NCBI GenBank assembly: GCA_963769585.1
Contig: CAVYMJ010000006.1
Span: forward strand, 2,046,001 to 2,110,000
Direction: 5' to 3'
DNA from: SSC3 sp963769585
Lineage (GTDB): Bacteria; Actinomycetota; Actinomycetes; Propionibacteriales; Nocardioidaceae
Length of the DNA stretch: 64,000 nucleotides
Of this stretch, positions 1-7,053 are shown one piece after another. A program made the translations under genes and the position numbers. Position 1 is the stretch's first letter. Each line of letters begins with the position of its first letter. Below the pieces are notes generated by a model that saw only the letters and a list, made by a program, of their open reading frames with translations, made no database searches and had not been told where the DNA came from.

Positions 1-483
1 CGGGCTGAACTTGCGGTAGGCAAGGCCGCGCTCCTTCAGCCGCAGGAACAGCCATTGGGTCCACCGGTAGTACTCCGGGTCGCTGGTGTGCAGCCGCCGC
101 GACCAGTCGAACGAGATGCCGTAACGCCGGAAGGACTCGGCCTGCGTCTCGATGTTGGCATAGGTGTACGTCGCCGGGTGCTCATCGAGCTTGATCGCGG
201 CGTTCTCGGCCGGCAACCCGAACGAGTCCCAGCCGATCGGGTTCATCACGTCGTACCCCTGCTGCCACCAGTAGCGGGCCAGTACGTCGTGCAGCGCCAT
301 CACCTCGGCGTGACCCATGTGCAGGTCTCCGCTCGGGTACGGGAACATGGTCAGCGCGTAGCGGCGCTCCGCCGAGCCGTCGTCGGCGGCCTGGAAGGGG
401 TTCAGCTCCTCCCAGACCTTGCGCCACTTGTCCTGGGTCGCCGCGATGTCGTAGGTCTCGCGCTCTTCCCGTTGCTCGCTCAT
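1..483 (-). CDS. leuS: Leucyl-tRNA synthetase, N-terminal part (runs off left edge)
   Basis: Class I aminoacyl-tRNA synthetase that charges tRNA-Leu in the cytoplasm. Only the first 161 codons are inside the window, read leftward from ATG at 483. Visible hallmarks are the HIGH-type ATP-binding motif in PYPSGDLHMGHA (residues 48-59) followed by the GWDSFGLPAENAA segment typical of LeuRS. The protein starts MSEQREERETYD, and this ATG is preceded on its transcript by a leader peptide and terminator hairpin (552-630), which implies leucine-responsive control. Divergent from galE. The C-terminal catalytic KMSKS, editing and anticodon domains are outside the window. Confidence 0.96.
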   Translation of the reverse strand, partial: MSEQREERETYDIAATQDKWRKVWEELNPFQAADDGSAERRYALTMFPYPSGDLHMGHAEVMALHDVLARYWWQQGYDVMNPIGWDSFGLPAENAAIKLDEHPATYTYANIETQAESFRRYGISFDWSRRLHTSDPEYYRWTQWLFLRLKERGLAYRKFSP

Positions 484-551
484 CTCGCTGTCTTCCCGTC
501 GATACCTCGGTGGGTTGAGCTCCTGCCACTCGCCCCTCCTGCTTTGCGCAC

Positions 552-604
552 AAAAAAACCCCTCGGACAGGAGGGGTTGCCGCGCTGGCCGTGGTCAGCG
601 CGGC
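552..604 (-). terminator. leuS attenuator: GC stem-loop plus intrinsic terminator
   Basis: On the leftward transcript a 9-bp stem GCCGCGCTG/CAGCGCGGC (604-596 with 587-579, 8-base loop) contains the leader-peptide stop codon at its loop edge. It abuts an 8-bp stem AACCCCTC/GAGGGGTT (578-571 with 564-557, 6-base loop) followed by a run of seven U (558-552). The second is a textbook intrinsic terminator placed before leuS ATG 483. I could not find a clear mutually exclusive antiterminator pairing by eye, so how the first stem communicates with the terminator is open. Confidence 0.75.
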
Positions 605-630
605 TGGCTAAGAAGCAGGCTCATCCGCAT
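595..630 (-). CDS. Leu-rich leader peptide of leuS (MRMSLLLSQPR)
   Basis: An 11-codon open frame, ATG at 630 to TGA at 595, encoding MRMSLLLSQPR with three consecutive leucine codons (CTG CTT CTT). It sits 112 bases upstream of leuS and directly before two stem-loops, the second a U-tailed terminator. Consecutive codons for the cognate amino acid ahead of a terminator are the signature of ribosome-mediated attenuation: scarcity of charged tRNA-Leu would stall the ribosome and change the leader fold. The peptide is too short to have another obvious role. I see the codons, terminator and spacing directly; the regulatory role is inferred. Confidence 0.72.
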   Translation of the reverse strand: MRMSLLLSQPR

Positions 631-636
631 GGACCA

Positions 637-642
637 AGACTA
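637..642 (-). promoter_or_regulatory. Putative -10 element of the leuS leader transcript
   Basis: TAGTCT fits the actinobacterial TANNNT -10 pattern. It lies 6 bases before the ATG of the leader peptide, so transcription would begin at about that A and give a leaderless leader-peptide mRNA. No convincing -35 is seen, which is common in this group. Confidence 0.45.
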
Positions 643-800
643 GCCCAACAGCCGAGCCGTGGTCGCTCCCAGTCGCCGCCAGAGACCCGCCCGTGGCTAC
701 GATCGGTGCAGAACCGCGGGCTGCCAGACAGCGGCGCCCGCCTTCCGCAGGCGAAGCCGACCCGGCGGCCGCAACGGCAGATTCGACGCAGAGGAGCCAC

Positions 801-1766
801 ATGACCTGGTTGGTCACCGGCGGTGCCGGTTACATCGGGGCCCATGTGGTCCGAGCGTTCGCCGACGAGGGCCTGCCCGTGGCGGTCCTCGACGACCTGT
901 CCAGCGGGCACGCGAGCTTCGTTCCCGACGGCGTGCCGTTCGTGAAGGGGTCGATTCTCGACGAAGGCCTGGTTGCGGCCACCATCGACGAGCATCACGT
1001 CACCGGCGTGGTCCACGTCGCCGGCTTCAAGTACGCCGGCGTCTCGGTGCAGCGGCCGCTGCACTGCTACGAGCAGAACGTTCTCGGCACGGTCTCCCTG
1101 CTCAAGGCCATGGAGCGGCACGGCGTTGACATGTGCGTGTTCTCCTCCAGCGCAGCGACGTTCGGGACACCCGAGACCGAGGTCGTCACCGAGGCCAGCC
1201 CGACAACTCCGGAGTCGCCGTACGGCGAGAGCAAGCTCATCGGCGAGTGGCTGCTGGCCGACCAGGCGATCGCGGCCGGGCTGCGGCACACGTCACTGCG
1301 CTACTTCAACGTGGTCGGCTCCGGCACGGACGAGGTCTACGACACCAGCCCGCACAACCTCTTCCCGCTGGTCATCGAGGCCCTCATCGAGGGCCGCCGC
1401 CCCCGGATGAACGGTGACGACTACCCCACCGCCGACGGCACCTGTGTCCGCGACTACGTGCATGTCGCGGACCTTGCCCTCTCCCACGTGGCGGCCGCCA
1501 AGGCGATGGCCGACGGCCGCTCCCTCGAGCCGGTGTACAACCTCGGCAGCGGCGAGGGACTCTCGGTCAGGCAGATCATGGACGCCATGGCGCGCGTGAC
1601 CGGGATCGACTTCACACCCGAGGTCGGCCCGCGACGTCCCGGCGACCCGGCGAGGATCGTGGCGACCGGGGAGCTCGCAGCGCGCGACTTGGACTGGGCG
1701 ATGCGGCACAGCGTGGACGAGATGGTCGCCAGTGCCTGGCAGGCGCGGAAGGCGGCCATGAGATGA
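801..1766 (+). CDS. galE: UDP-glucose 4-epimerase (NAD-dependent)
   Basis: 321-residue extended short-chain dehydrogenase that interconverts UDP-glucose and UDP-galactose for the Leloir pathway and cell-envelope sugars. The N-terminus MTWLVTGGAGYIGAH carries the GxxGxxG NAD-binding glycine motif. SSSAATFG supplies the catalytic Ser/Thr, and PYGESK (about residues 142-147) is the YxxxK catalytic pair. The YFNVVG and RDYVHVADLA segments are GalE-typical. The frame is open back to 693, but ATG 801 was chosen because GAGGAG at 791-796 is a good ribosome site and the Rossmann strand begins right after it. The stop overlaps the next gene's start (ATGA), so the two are translationally coupled. Confidence 0.93.
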   Translation: MTWLVTGGAGYIGAHVVRAFADEGLPVAVLDDLSSGHASFVPDGVPFVKGSILDEGLVAATIDEHHVTGVVHVAGFKYAGVSVQRPLHCYEQNVLGTVSLLKAMERHGVDMCVFSSSAATFGTPETEVVTEASPTTPESPYGESKLIGEWLLADQAIAAGLRHTSLRYFNVVGSGTDEVYDTSPHNLFPLVIEALIEGRRPRMNGDDYPTADGTCVRDYVHVADLALSHVAAAKAMADGRSLEPVYNLGSGEGLSVRQIMDAMARVTGIDFTPEVGPRRPGDPARIVATGELAARDLDWAMRHSVDEMVASAWQARKAAMR

Positions 1767-2524
1767 GCGTGCTCGACCTGTTCCGCCTCGACGGCAGGGT
1801 GGCCGTCGTGACCGGTGCGTCGTCGGGCCTGGGGGTGGCGTTCGCCCAGGCCCTGGCCGAGGCCGGCGCTGACGTGGCTCTGGGGGCTCGCCGCGTCGAG
1901 CGGCTCGCCGACACCGCGCGGCTCGTGGAGGCCGCCGGCCGGCGTGCTCTCCCGGTAGCGACCGACGTCTCCTCCCAGCCTGACTGCCAGGCCCTGGTCG
2001 ATGCGACCATCGCAGAGTTCGGCCGCGTCGACATCCTGGTCAACAACGCAGGAATCGGCACCGCCGTACCGGCCACCCGTGAGACTCCCGAGCAGTTCCG
2101 CGAGGTGATCGACCTCAACCTCAACGGCTGCTACTGGATGGCCCAGGCCTGCGGCCGGGTGATGCAGCCCGGGAGCAGCATCATCAACATCTCCTCGGTC
2201 CTGGGGCTGACCACTGCCGGGCTCCCCCAGGCCGCGTACGCCGCTTCCAAGGCGGGGCTCATCGGCCTGACCCGCGACCTTGCCCAGCAGTGGGGCGGCC
2301 GCAAGGGCATCCGGGTGAACGCGATCGCCCCCGGCTTCTTCGCCTCAGAGATGACCGACCAGTATCCCGACGGCTATCTCGACGCGATGATGATGCGGGT
2401 GCCGCTCGGCCGGAAGGGCAACGCCAGCGAGCTCGCGGCCGCTGCCGTCTTCCTGGCCTCGTCGGCCGGTGGCTACGTCACCGGACAGACCATCGCGGTC
2501 GACGGCGGCATCACCATCACCTGA
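1763..2524 (+). CDS. SDR-family oxidoreductase
   Basis: 253-residue classical short-chain dehydrogenase/reductase, predicted to be a cytoplasmic NAD(P)-dependent alcohol/ketone or sugar-acid oxidoreductase. TGASSGLG near residue 18 is the cofactor glycine motif, NNAG near 95 the structural motif, a Ser lies in INISSVLG, and YAASK is the YxxxK catalytic site. The C-terminus VTGQTIAVDGGITIT is the usual SDR ending. Length and motifs resemble gluconate 5-dehydrogenase or FabG-like enzymes, but substrate cannot be assigned. It overlaps galE by four bases, so a joint role in sugar metabolism is plausible. Confidence 0.85.
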   Translation: MSVLDLFRLDGRVAVVTGASSGLGVAFAQALAEAGADVALGARRVERLADTARLVEAAGRRALPVATDVSSQPDCQALVDATIAEFGRVDILVNNAGIGTAVPATRETPEQFREVIDLNLNGCYWMAQACGRVMQPGSSIINISSVLGLTTAGLPQAAYAASKAGLIGLTRDLAQQWGGRKGIRVNAIAPGFFASEMTDQYPDGYLDAMMMRVPLGRKGNASELAAAAVFLASSAGGYVTGQTIAVDGGITIT

Positions 2525-2527
2525 GCC

Positions 2528-3091
2528 TCAGCGGACGGTCAGCAGCGGCGCCAGAAAGCGCTCGACCATCCGGCGTTCCTCGGCTTCGTCGGTCCCGGGC
2601 ACGCTGAGGAACGACACGATCGAGCGGAGTACCCACCGGGCGAGGTCCAGGTCGGGGAAGTCCTCACGCTCTCCGACGAAGCGTGCGGTGAACGACTCGA
2701 TCAGCGGCGACTCGCGGATGATCTCGTTGAGCTGGGGCGCGTTGCCCGGTCCGACCCAGGCCAGCAGGGTCGGCTTGCTTCGGACCTCGCGCAGAGCGGC
2801 CATGACTGCCTCGACCGCCCGCTCGTGCGGGTCGGCGATCGGCTCGATCTGGTTGCCGATGGTCTCCACGATGCGCAGCGCCTCGCGGTGGGCGAACGCG
2901 AACTGGAGCGCCCGGCGGTTCTCGAAGTACCGGTAGATCGTGGCTCGCGAGCAGCCGGCGGCCCGAGCGACCGCATCCATGCTGATGCCGTCGAGCCCGT
3001 TCTCGGCGTACAGCTGCTCGGCGGCCTCCAGGATTCGCTCGGCGGCGATCTCCGAGACCTCATCGGCCAGCCAGGTCTTGGGCGTGCTCAT
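2528..3091 (-). CDS. TetR/AcrR-family regulator of the P450 operon
   Basis: 187-residue one-component repressor. The N-terminal helix-turn-helix is clear (ERILEAAEQLYAENGLDG, then AGCSRATIYRYF, residues about 18-57). The rest is an all-helical ligand-binding domain of unknown specificity. Its ATG overlaps the stop of the P450 gene (ATGA at 3088-3091), so it is co-transcribed downstream of P450. A 14-bp inverted repeat covers the P450 promoter and start, which suggests it represses its own operon and is induced by the P450 substrate or product. Convergent with the SDR gene, 3 bases apart. Confidence 0.88.
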   Translation of the reverse strand: MSTPKTWLADEVSEIAAERILEAAEQLYAENGLDGISMDAVARAAGCSRATIYRYFENRRALQFAFAHREALRIVETIGNQIEPIADPHERAVEAVMAALREVRSKPTLLAWVGPGNAPQLNEIIRESPLIESFTARFVGEREDFPDLDLARWVLRSIVSFLSVPGTDEAEERRMVERFLAPLLTVR

Positions 3092-4281
3092 CGGACCTCC
3101 AGTGGGACGGTAGTAGGACGACGTACGTAGGATCCGGCGGCCCAGCGGACTGCGTCTGGGTCCACCGAGAAGTCGGGGATGCGTGCCAGCAGCTCCTCGA
3201 GGGCGACCCGGCCCATCATCCGAGCGGCTGCCGCCCCGAGGCAGTGGTGGGCGCCGTGGGCGAAGGTGAGGATCTGGCGTGGGTTGCGGCTGACGTCGAG
3301 CTCGTCCGCGTCCGGGCCGTAGATCTCCCGGTCGCGGTTGGCGGCGCCGTAGCAGAGCAGCACCTTGCGACCGGCCGGGATGGTCACGCCACCGACGCTG
3401 ACCTCGCGCGTCGTCGTACGTGCCAGGCCCTGCACCGGGCTGGTCAGGCGCAACAGCTCCTCCACCGCACCGGCCGGGTCGGCCGCGGCTCGGGCACGCT
3501 GGTCGGGGCGTTCGCTGAGCAGCTGTACGGCGCCGCCGAGCAGCCCGGTCGAGGTGTCGTTGCCTCCGGTCACCATGGTGAAGGTGAACGCGAGGATGCG
3601 CAGCAGGCCCGCGTCATCACCGGCCTCGCCCGCGGCCACCAGATGCGAGACGGTGTCGTCGCCGGGGTTTGTACGGCGTCGCTGGACGAGCTCGGTGAAG
3701 TAGCCCATCAGCTCGAGCACCGCGTCGCCCACCTCACCGTAGGCCGCGGTGGCACTGGCCGCGACGATCGCCTCCGTCCAGCCGTCGAAGCGGTCCCGGT
3801 CCTCCTCGGGTACGCCGAGGTAGTGGGCCACCACCATGCTGGGCAGGGGCTTGAAGAGCTCGGCGACGATATCGCCACCGCCGGCGGCCACCAGCCGCTC
3901 CAGGCGCTCGACGGTGAAAGCGCGGACAGCGGGCTCCACCGACTCGACCTGCTTGGGGGTGAACCCACGCGAGACGAGTCGGCGGAACTCGGTGTGGCTC
4001 GGCGGGTCGGTCATCACCATAGGAGGGTTGTCGACCAGCCCGATCCGCTCGAGCTCGCCGTACTCGGTGGTCAGGCCGTGCGCGGAGGAGAACGTCTCGT
4101 GGTCCCGGACCGCTTCGAGCACGTCCGTATGCCGGGTCAGGACCCAGTAGTCCCCGTCCTCGACGTGATGGACCGGGTCGTGCTCGCGGAGGGCGGCGTA
4201 CATCGGGAAGGGGTCGCGCCAGGTAGCGCCGGAGCGCGGGACATACCGTGCGGCAGCAGTCTGAGACAACAAAGTCGCCAT
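3088..4281 (-). CDS. Cytochrome P450 monooxygenase
   Basis: 397-residue soluble bacterial P450. The heme-binding loop FAHGAHHCLG (Cys ligand about residue 347), the I-helix oxygen-activation motif TGGNDTS (about 237-243) and the K-helix ExxR (EELLR) are all present. The PPSHTEFRRLVSRGF segment is the usual C-helix region. Ferredoxin partners are not adjacent, and substrate is unknown; the coupled TetR gene suggests an inducible detoxification or catabolic enzyme. The start is ATG 4281, probably a leaderless mRNA (see the promoter/operator entry). Length is normal for the family. Confidence 0.95.
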   Translation of the reverse strand: MATLLSQTAAARYVPRSGATWRDPFPMYAALREHDPVHHVEDGDYWVLTRHTDVLEAVRDHETFSSAHGLTTEYGELERIGLVDNPPMVMTDPPSHTEFRRLVSRGFTPKQVESVEPAVRAFTVERLERLVAAGGGDIVAELFKPLPSMVVAHYLGVPEEDRDRFDGWTEAIVAASATAAYGEVGDAVLELMGYFTELVQRRRTNPGDDTVSHLVAAGEAGDDAGLLRILAFTFTMVTGGNDTSTGLLGGAVQLLSERPDQRARAAADPAGAVEELLRLTSPVQGLARTTTREVSVGGVTIPAGRKVLLCYGAANRDREIYGPDADELDVSRNPRQILTFAHGAHHCLGAAAARMMGRVALEELLARIPDFSVDPDAVRWAAGSYVRRPTTVPLEVR

Positions 4282-4316
4282 GTCTCATGATTGAGACATG
4301 GCGACCTAGTTGTCAA
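4274..4316 (-). promoter_or_regulatory. P450-TetR promoter overlapped by a 14-bp inverted-repeat operator
   Basis: On the leftward strand, TTGACA (4316-4311), an 18-base spacer and AATCAT (4292-4287) form a recognisable promoter. Its start point would fall at about the P450 ATG (4281), implying leaderless translation. Arms GTCGCCATGTCTCA (4274-4287) and TGAGACATGGCGAC (4292-4305) form a perfect 14-bp inverted repeat around a 4-base centre. It covers the -10 element and the start codon. A third TGAGACA half-site lies at 4262-4268 inside the gene. The position fits a TetR operator that blocks transcription. Confidence 0.75.
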
Positions 4317-4343
4317 GGGCTGTGCTACCTCACTCGGTCGGTG

Positions 4344-4838
4344 TCACCCCGGAGGACCTTCCATCATGCAGGCATAGGCTTCCGCCATCGTCTCCTGCGC
4401 CTTGGCGGTGCCACCGGTAAAGGTGGCGGCCACCAGGTCGTGGTAGGTGTCGCGGCTGACCTTGCCGCTGAGGCAGACCACGACCTCCTCGTCGGCGCTG
4501 GCGCCGAAGGCATCCATGAGGAAGGTGTCGATGTCGACGCACTCGGTGAACGCGTCTGCTGCACCGTCCGCGTCCTCGGCGCTCATGTTGGTCTGCTCGA
4601 TGGTGTCCTCGACCTCGAGATCGTCGTCGAGCACGCCGTACTTCTTGAGGTCGGTGATGCCGACCCTCGCCACGAACTTGTCGGCGAAGCAGGCCGCGTC
4701 CGCGTCAGAGAGGGGCGAGCCACCTGCGCGCAGGCTCTTGGCGATGTTCTCGCTCGCCTTCTTCTCCTCTGCGCTCGAGCCGCCGCAGGCGGTCAGCGCC
4801 AGCAGAGTCGCAACGAGCAGTGCCACGGTCTTCTTCAC
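4344..4838 (-). CDS. Small secreted lipoprotein, unknown function
   Basis: 164-residue protein starting at GTG 4838. It begins with a short basic n-region, a hydrophobic stretch and the lipobox LTAC (ALLVATLLALTACGGSS), so it should be cleaved before Cys and lipid-anchored outside the membrane. The mature part is acidic, contains four further Cys residues (ADAACFADKF, AFTECVDI, VVVCLSG, EAYACMMEG) that could form disulfides, and has no domain I recognise. The ribosome site is weak. The frame continues upstream of the GTG through the neighbouring gene in the wrong frame, so the lipoprotein signal is what fixes the start. Confidence 0.8.
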   Translation of the reverse strand: MKKTVALLVATLLALTACGGSSAEEKKASENIAKSLRAGGSPLSDADAACFADKFVARVGITDLKKYGVLDDDLEVEDTIEQTNMSAEDADGAADAFTECVDIDTFLMDAFGASADEEVVVCLSGKVSRDTYHDLVAATFTGGTAKAQETMAEAYACMMEGPPG

Positions 4839-4897
4839 TTTTCGATCCCGACTCTGGGAGGGACGTGCTCTCGGGAGCATAGCGACCCTGGGCCGGC

Positions 4898-6556
4898 TCA
4901 GAACCATGGCCGGTGACAGTCCACCTGGGGCAGGGCCGCCCGGTCCAGACCCCTGCGCAGGAGCACCGGGGCATCGCAGACCTCCCCCACCTCCGCATAG
5001 TTGGCCTCGAGCACGGCACGCAGCTTTCCGTCGTGGTCTATGTCCCACGAGTTGGGCGTCAACCACGCCACCACCCAGGTGGGAGCAGCGTCGCCGGTCA
5101 GGAGCGTGCGCAGGCCCTCGAGCTCCGGGTCGAGCGTGCGAGCAGGAAGGCTCCACAGGTGCTCGTACGGCGAGGACAGCCCCGAAGCCAGCACGATGTC
5201 CGCGCGACCGTACAGGACGACGATCGTGTCGCCGGGCTCCGCCGACTGCTTGACGGCCGCTCCGACGTACTCCGCCCTCGGCGTCGTGCTGCCGTCCAGG
5301 TGGCCTACCGTCCAGCCCGCGCCGTAGACCACCAGCGACGCTGCGCTCGCGGCCACGATCATGCGGGCCCCACGGCGGACCCACGCCGTGCCCGTGGACG
5401 AGGCGATGGCCACCGCGAGGATGACGCCCGGGAACAGCGCCGTCAGGTACGGCTCCCAGTAGCTCCCTCCCAGCGCCAGACCCAACAGGTCCAGCGAGAC
5501 CATCACCAGCGCGGCCAGGGCCGCCTCCGGGTGAGATCTCAGTGCGCTCCGGAAGCCGGCCAGGAACCAGAGGAGCGCGACCGCGGCCCCGGTGATGACC
5601 GACAGGACCACGAGCTGCTCCAGCCGCGCCCCGGGAGCGTCCAGGTGACCCTGCCGGATCACCGAGAGGGCCTGCCCGCGGAACCCGAAGAGCGTGTCCC
5701 AGAGCGTCGGGAGCGCGACCCCCGCAGCCAGCGCCCACACGACCACGCCGACCAGCGGAAGGGCGAACCCGGCGATCGCCGAACCGGCCACCACTCTGGC
5801 CTCGGCAATGGTCAGCCGCCTGGTACGAAGCGCCACCCCGAGCAGGACCAGCCCGAAGACGGCACCGCCGATGAGGTTCTGCTTCATCCCCAAGGCCAGT
5901 GCCCCGGTCACCCCGGCGGCGAGCGCGTACAGGTTGCGCCTGCGGCCCGGCGTGGCGTGGAGGGCTTCGAGGCTCAGCCAACAGCTCACCGTCACCAACG
6001 GCACGCCCAGCGACTCGCTCTTGGCTGCCCACAGCTCCAGGTCTGGCTGTCCGGTGAGCGCTACCGCGGCCACCGCTGTCCAGCGGGCGACCCCGGTCCC
6101 TCCCAGCAGCAGACCCGTCCGATACGCGGCGTAGACCAGCAGCAGGACCAGCAGTGCAGCCGGCACCCGAGGCGCGTACTGGCCGCCGATCACGTCGGCG
6201 AGGCGGAAGAGCCCGATGAGCACGGGTGGGCGGTCCACGAAGAAGAAGCCGTACAGGCTCTCCGGCTGCGGGTGCCAGCTGCGGCTGACCAGGAGGAACC
6301 CCGACTCGTCGGGCTTGAGCGGCCACAGCAGACCCTCGAAGCGCAGCAGCAGGGCCACCCCGAGAGCGCCGAGCAGGAACCGCCGGTCCCCAGCCTGCCT
6401 ACGGTCGGTCTCGGCAGCGGGCAGCACGGCCTCCGTACCGGATGTCAACAGGTCCCCCGTCCAGATCGCACGGTGCCAGCGTAGGGCCAGCGCGGGCCGT
6501 GAGAGGTCGATGCCCGGCCGTGTTGGTTGAGCCAGCACCGGGCAGACTGGCCTCAT
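4898..6556 (-). CDS. Polytopic membrane glycosyltransferase-like protein (GT-C / PMT type)
   Basis: Up to 552 residues with about ten predicted membrane segments. The first luminal loop follows TM1 and carries acidic residues in LKPDESGFLLVSR and then FFVDRPPVLIG, the layout of GT-C enzymes related to ArnT and protein-O-mannosyltransferases, which use polyprenyl-phosphate sugar donors. The acceptor is unknown. The longest frame starts at ATG 6556, which collides with the start of the divergent gene at 6555. The first 36 residues are Arg/Pro-rich and unlike the family, so translation may begin at TTG 6448 behind GGGGGA. The C-terminal soluble part after the last TM is about 130 residues. Confidence 0.75.
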   Translation of the reverse strand: MRPVCPVLAQPTRPGIDLSRPALALRWHRAIWTGDLLTSGTEAVLPAAETDRRQAGDRRFLLGALGVALLLRFEGLLWPLKPDESGFLLVSRSWHPQPESLYGFFFVDRPPVLIGLFRLADVIGGQYAPRVPAALLVLLLVYAAYRTGLLLGGTGVARWTAVAAVALTGQPDLELWAAKSESLGVPLVTVSCWLSLEALHATPGRRRNLYALAAGVTGALALGMKQNLIGGAVFGLVLLGVALRTRRLTIAEARVVAGSAIAGFALPLVGVVVWALAAGVALPTLWDTLFGFRGQALSVIRQGHLDAPGARLEQLVVLSVITGAAVALLWFLAGFRSALRSHPEAALAALVMVSLDLLGLALGGSYWEPYLTALFPGVILAVAIASSTGTAWVRRGARMIVAASAASLVVYGAGWTVGHLDGSTTPRAEYVGAAVKQSAEPGDTIVVLYGRADIVLASGLSSPYEHLWSLPARTLDPELEGLRTLLTGDAAPTWVVAWLTPNSWDIDHDGKLRAVLEANYAEVGEVCDAPVLLRRGLDRAALPQVDCHRPWF

Positions 6557-7043
6557 GAGCTCACCTGCCAGTGGCCCGCGTTTCCGAGCCGGCCTCGCCC
6601 TCGAGTACCCGATGTCGCTTTCCGTCTACGACAAGTACGACCAGGCGCAGCGCGCAGTGGACTACCTCTCCGACCAGGAGTTCCCGGTGCAGAACTGCAT
6701 GATCGTCGGCACCGACCTCAAGCAGGTCGAACGGGTCATGGGGCGGCTCACCACCGGCCGGGTGGCGGCCGGCGGCCTGCTGTCGGGCATCTGGCTGGGC
6801 CTGTTCGTCGGGTTGGTGCTCTCGCTCTTCGGCAACGACAACGCCCTGGCTGTGATCGCCTCGACCGCTGTCTTCGGTGCCGCCTTCGGAGTGGTGTGGG
6901 CGCTCGTCGGGTACGCCGCGACCCGGGGGCAGCGAGACTTCACCTCGGTCACCCAGGTGGTCGCCACCCGGTACGAGCTCCTGTGCGAGCACAAGCACGC
7001 CGAGCAGGCCCGTGAGCTGCTCGCCCGGATGCAGCCTCTCTGA
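6555..7043 (+). CDS. General-stress-protein-17M-like membrane protein
   Basis: 162-residue protein with the GSP17M (YflT-like) domain: SLSVYDKYDQAQRAVDYLSD followed by NCMIVGTDLKQVERVMGRLT. In the middle are two hydrophobic segments with glycine-rich character (GLLSGIWLGLFVGLVLSLF, then AVFGAAFGVVWALVGYAA). The C-terminus VVATRYELLCEHKHAEQARELL resembles a second alpha/beta half. Actinobacterial homologues are small integral membrane proteins of unknown biochemical role, often linked to stress regulons. Start ATG 6555 keeps a short N-terminal tail before LEYP; ATG 6612 is the alternative. Confidence 0.8.
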   Translation: MSSPASGPRFRAGLALEYPMSLSVYDKYDQAQRAVDYLSDQEFPVQNCMIVGTDLKQVERVMGRLTTGRVAAGGLLSGIWLGLFVGLVLSLFGNDNALAVIASTAVFGAAFGVVWALVGYAATRGQRDFTSVTQVVATRYELLCEHKHAEQARELLARMQPL

Positions 7044-7053
7044 GCCGCTGGGG

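Noticed and set aside
484..800. T-box riboswitch before leuS
   Set aside because: No T-box consensus or specifier loop was found; a leader peptide with Leu codons and a terminator explains the region better.
4913..6484. A 523-codon open frame on the + strand opposite the glycosyltransferase
   Set aside because: High GC makes antisense frames open; its product is Arg/Gln/Pro-rich with no hydrophobic pattern, while the opposite strand encodes a clear polytopic membrane protein.
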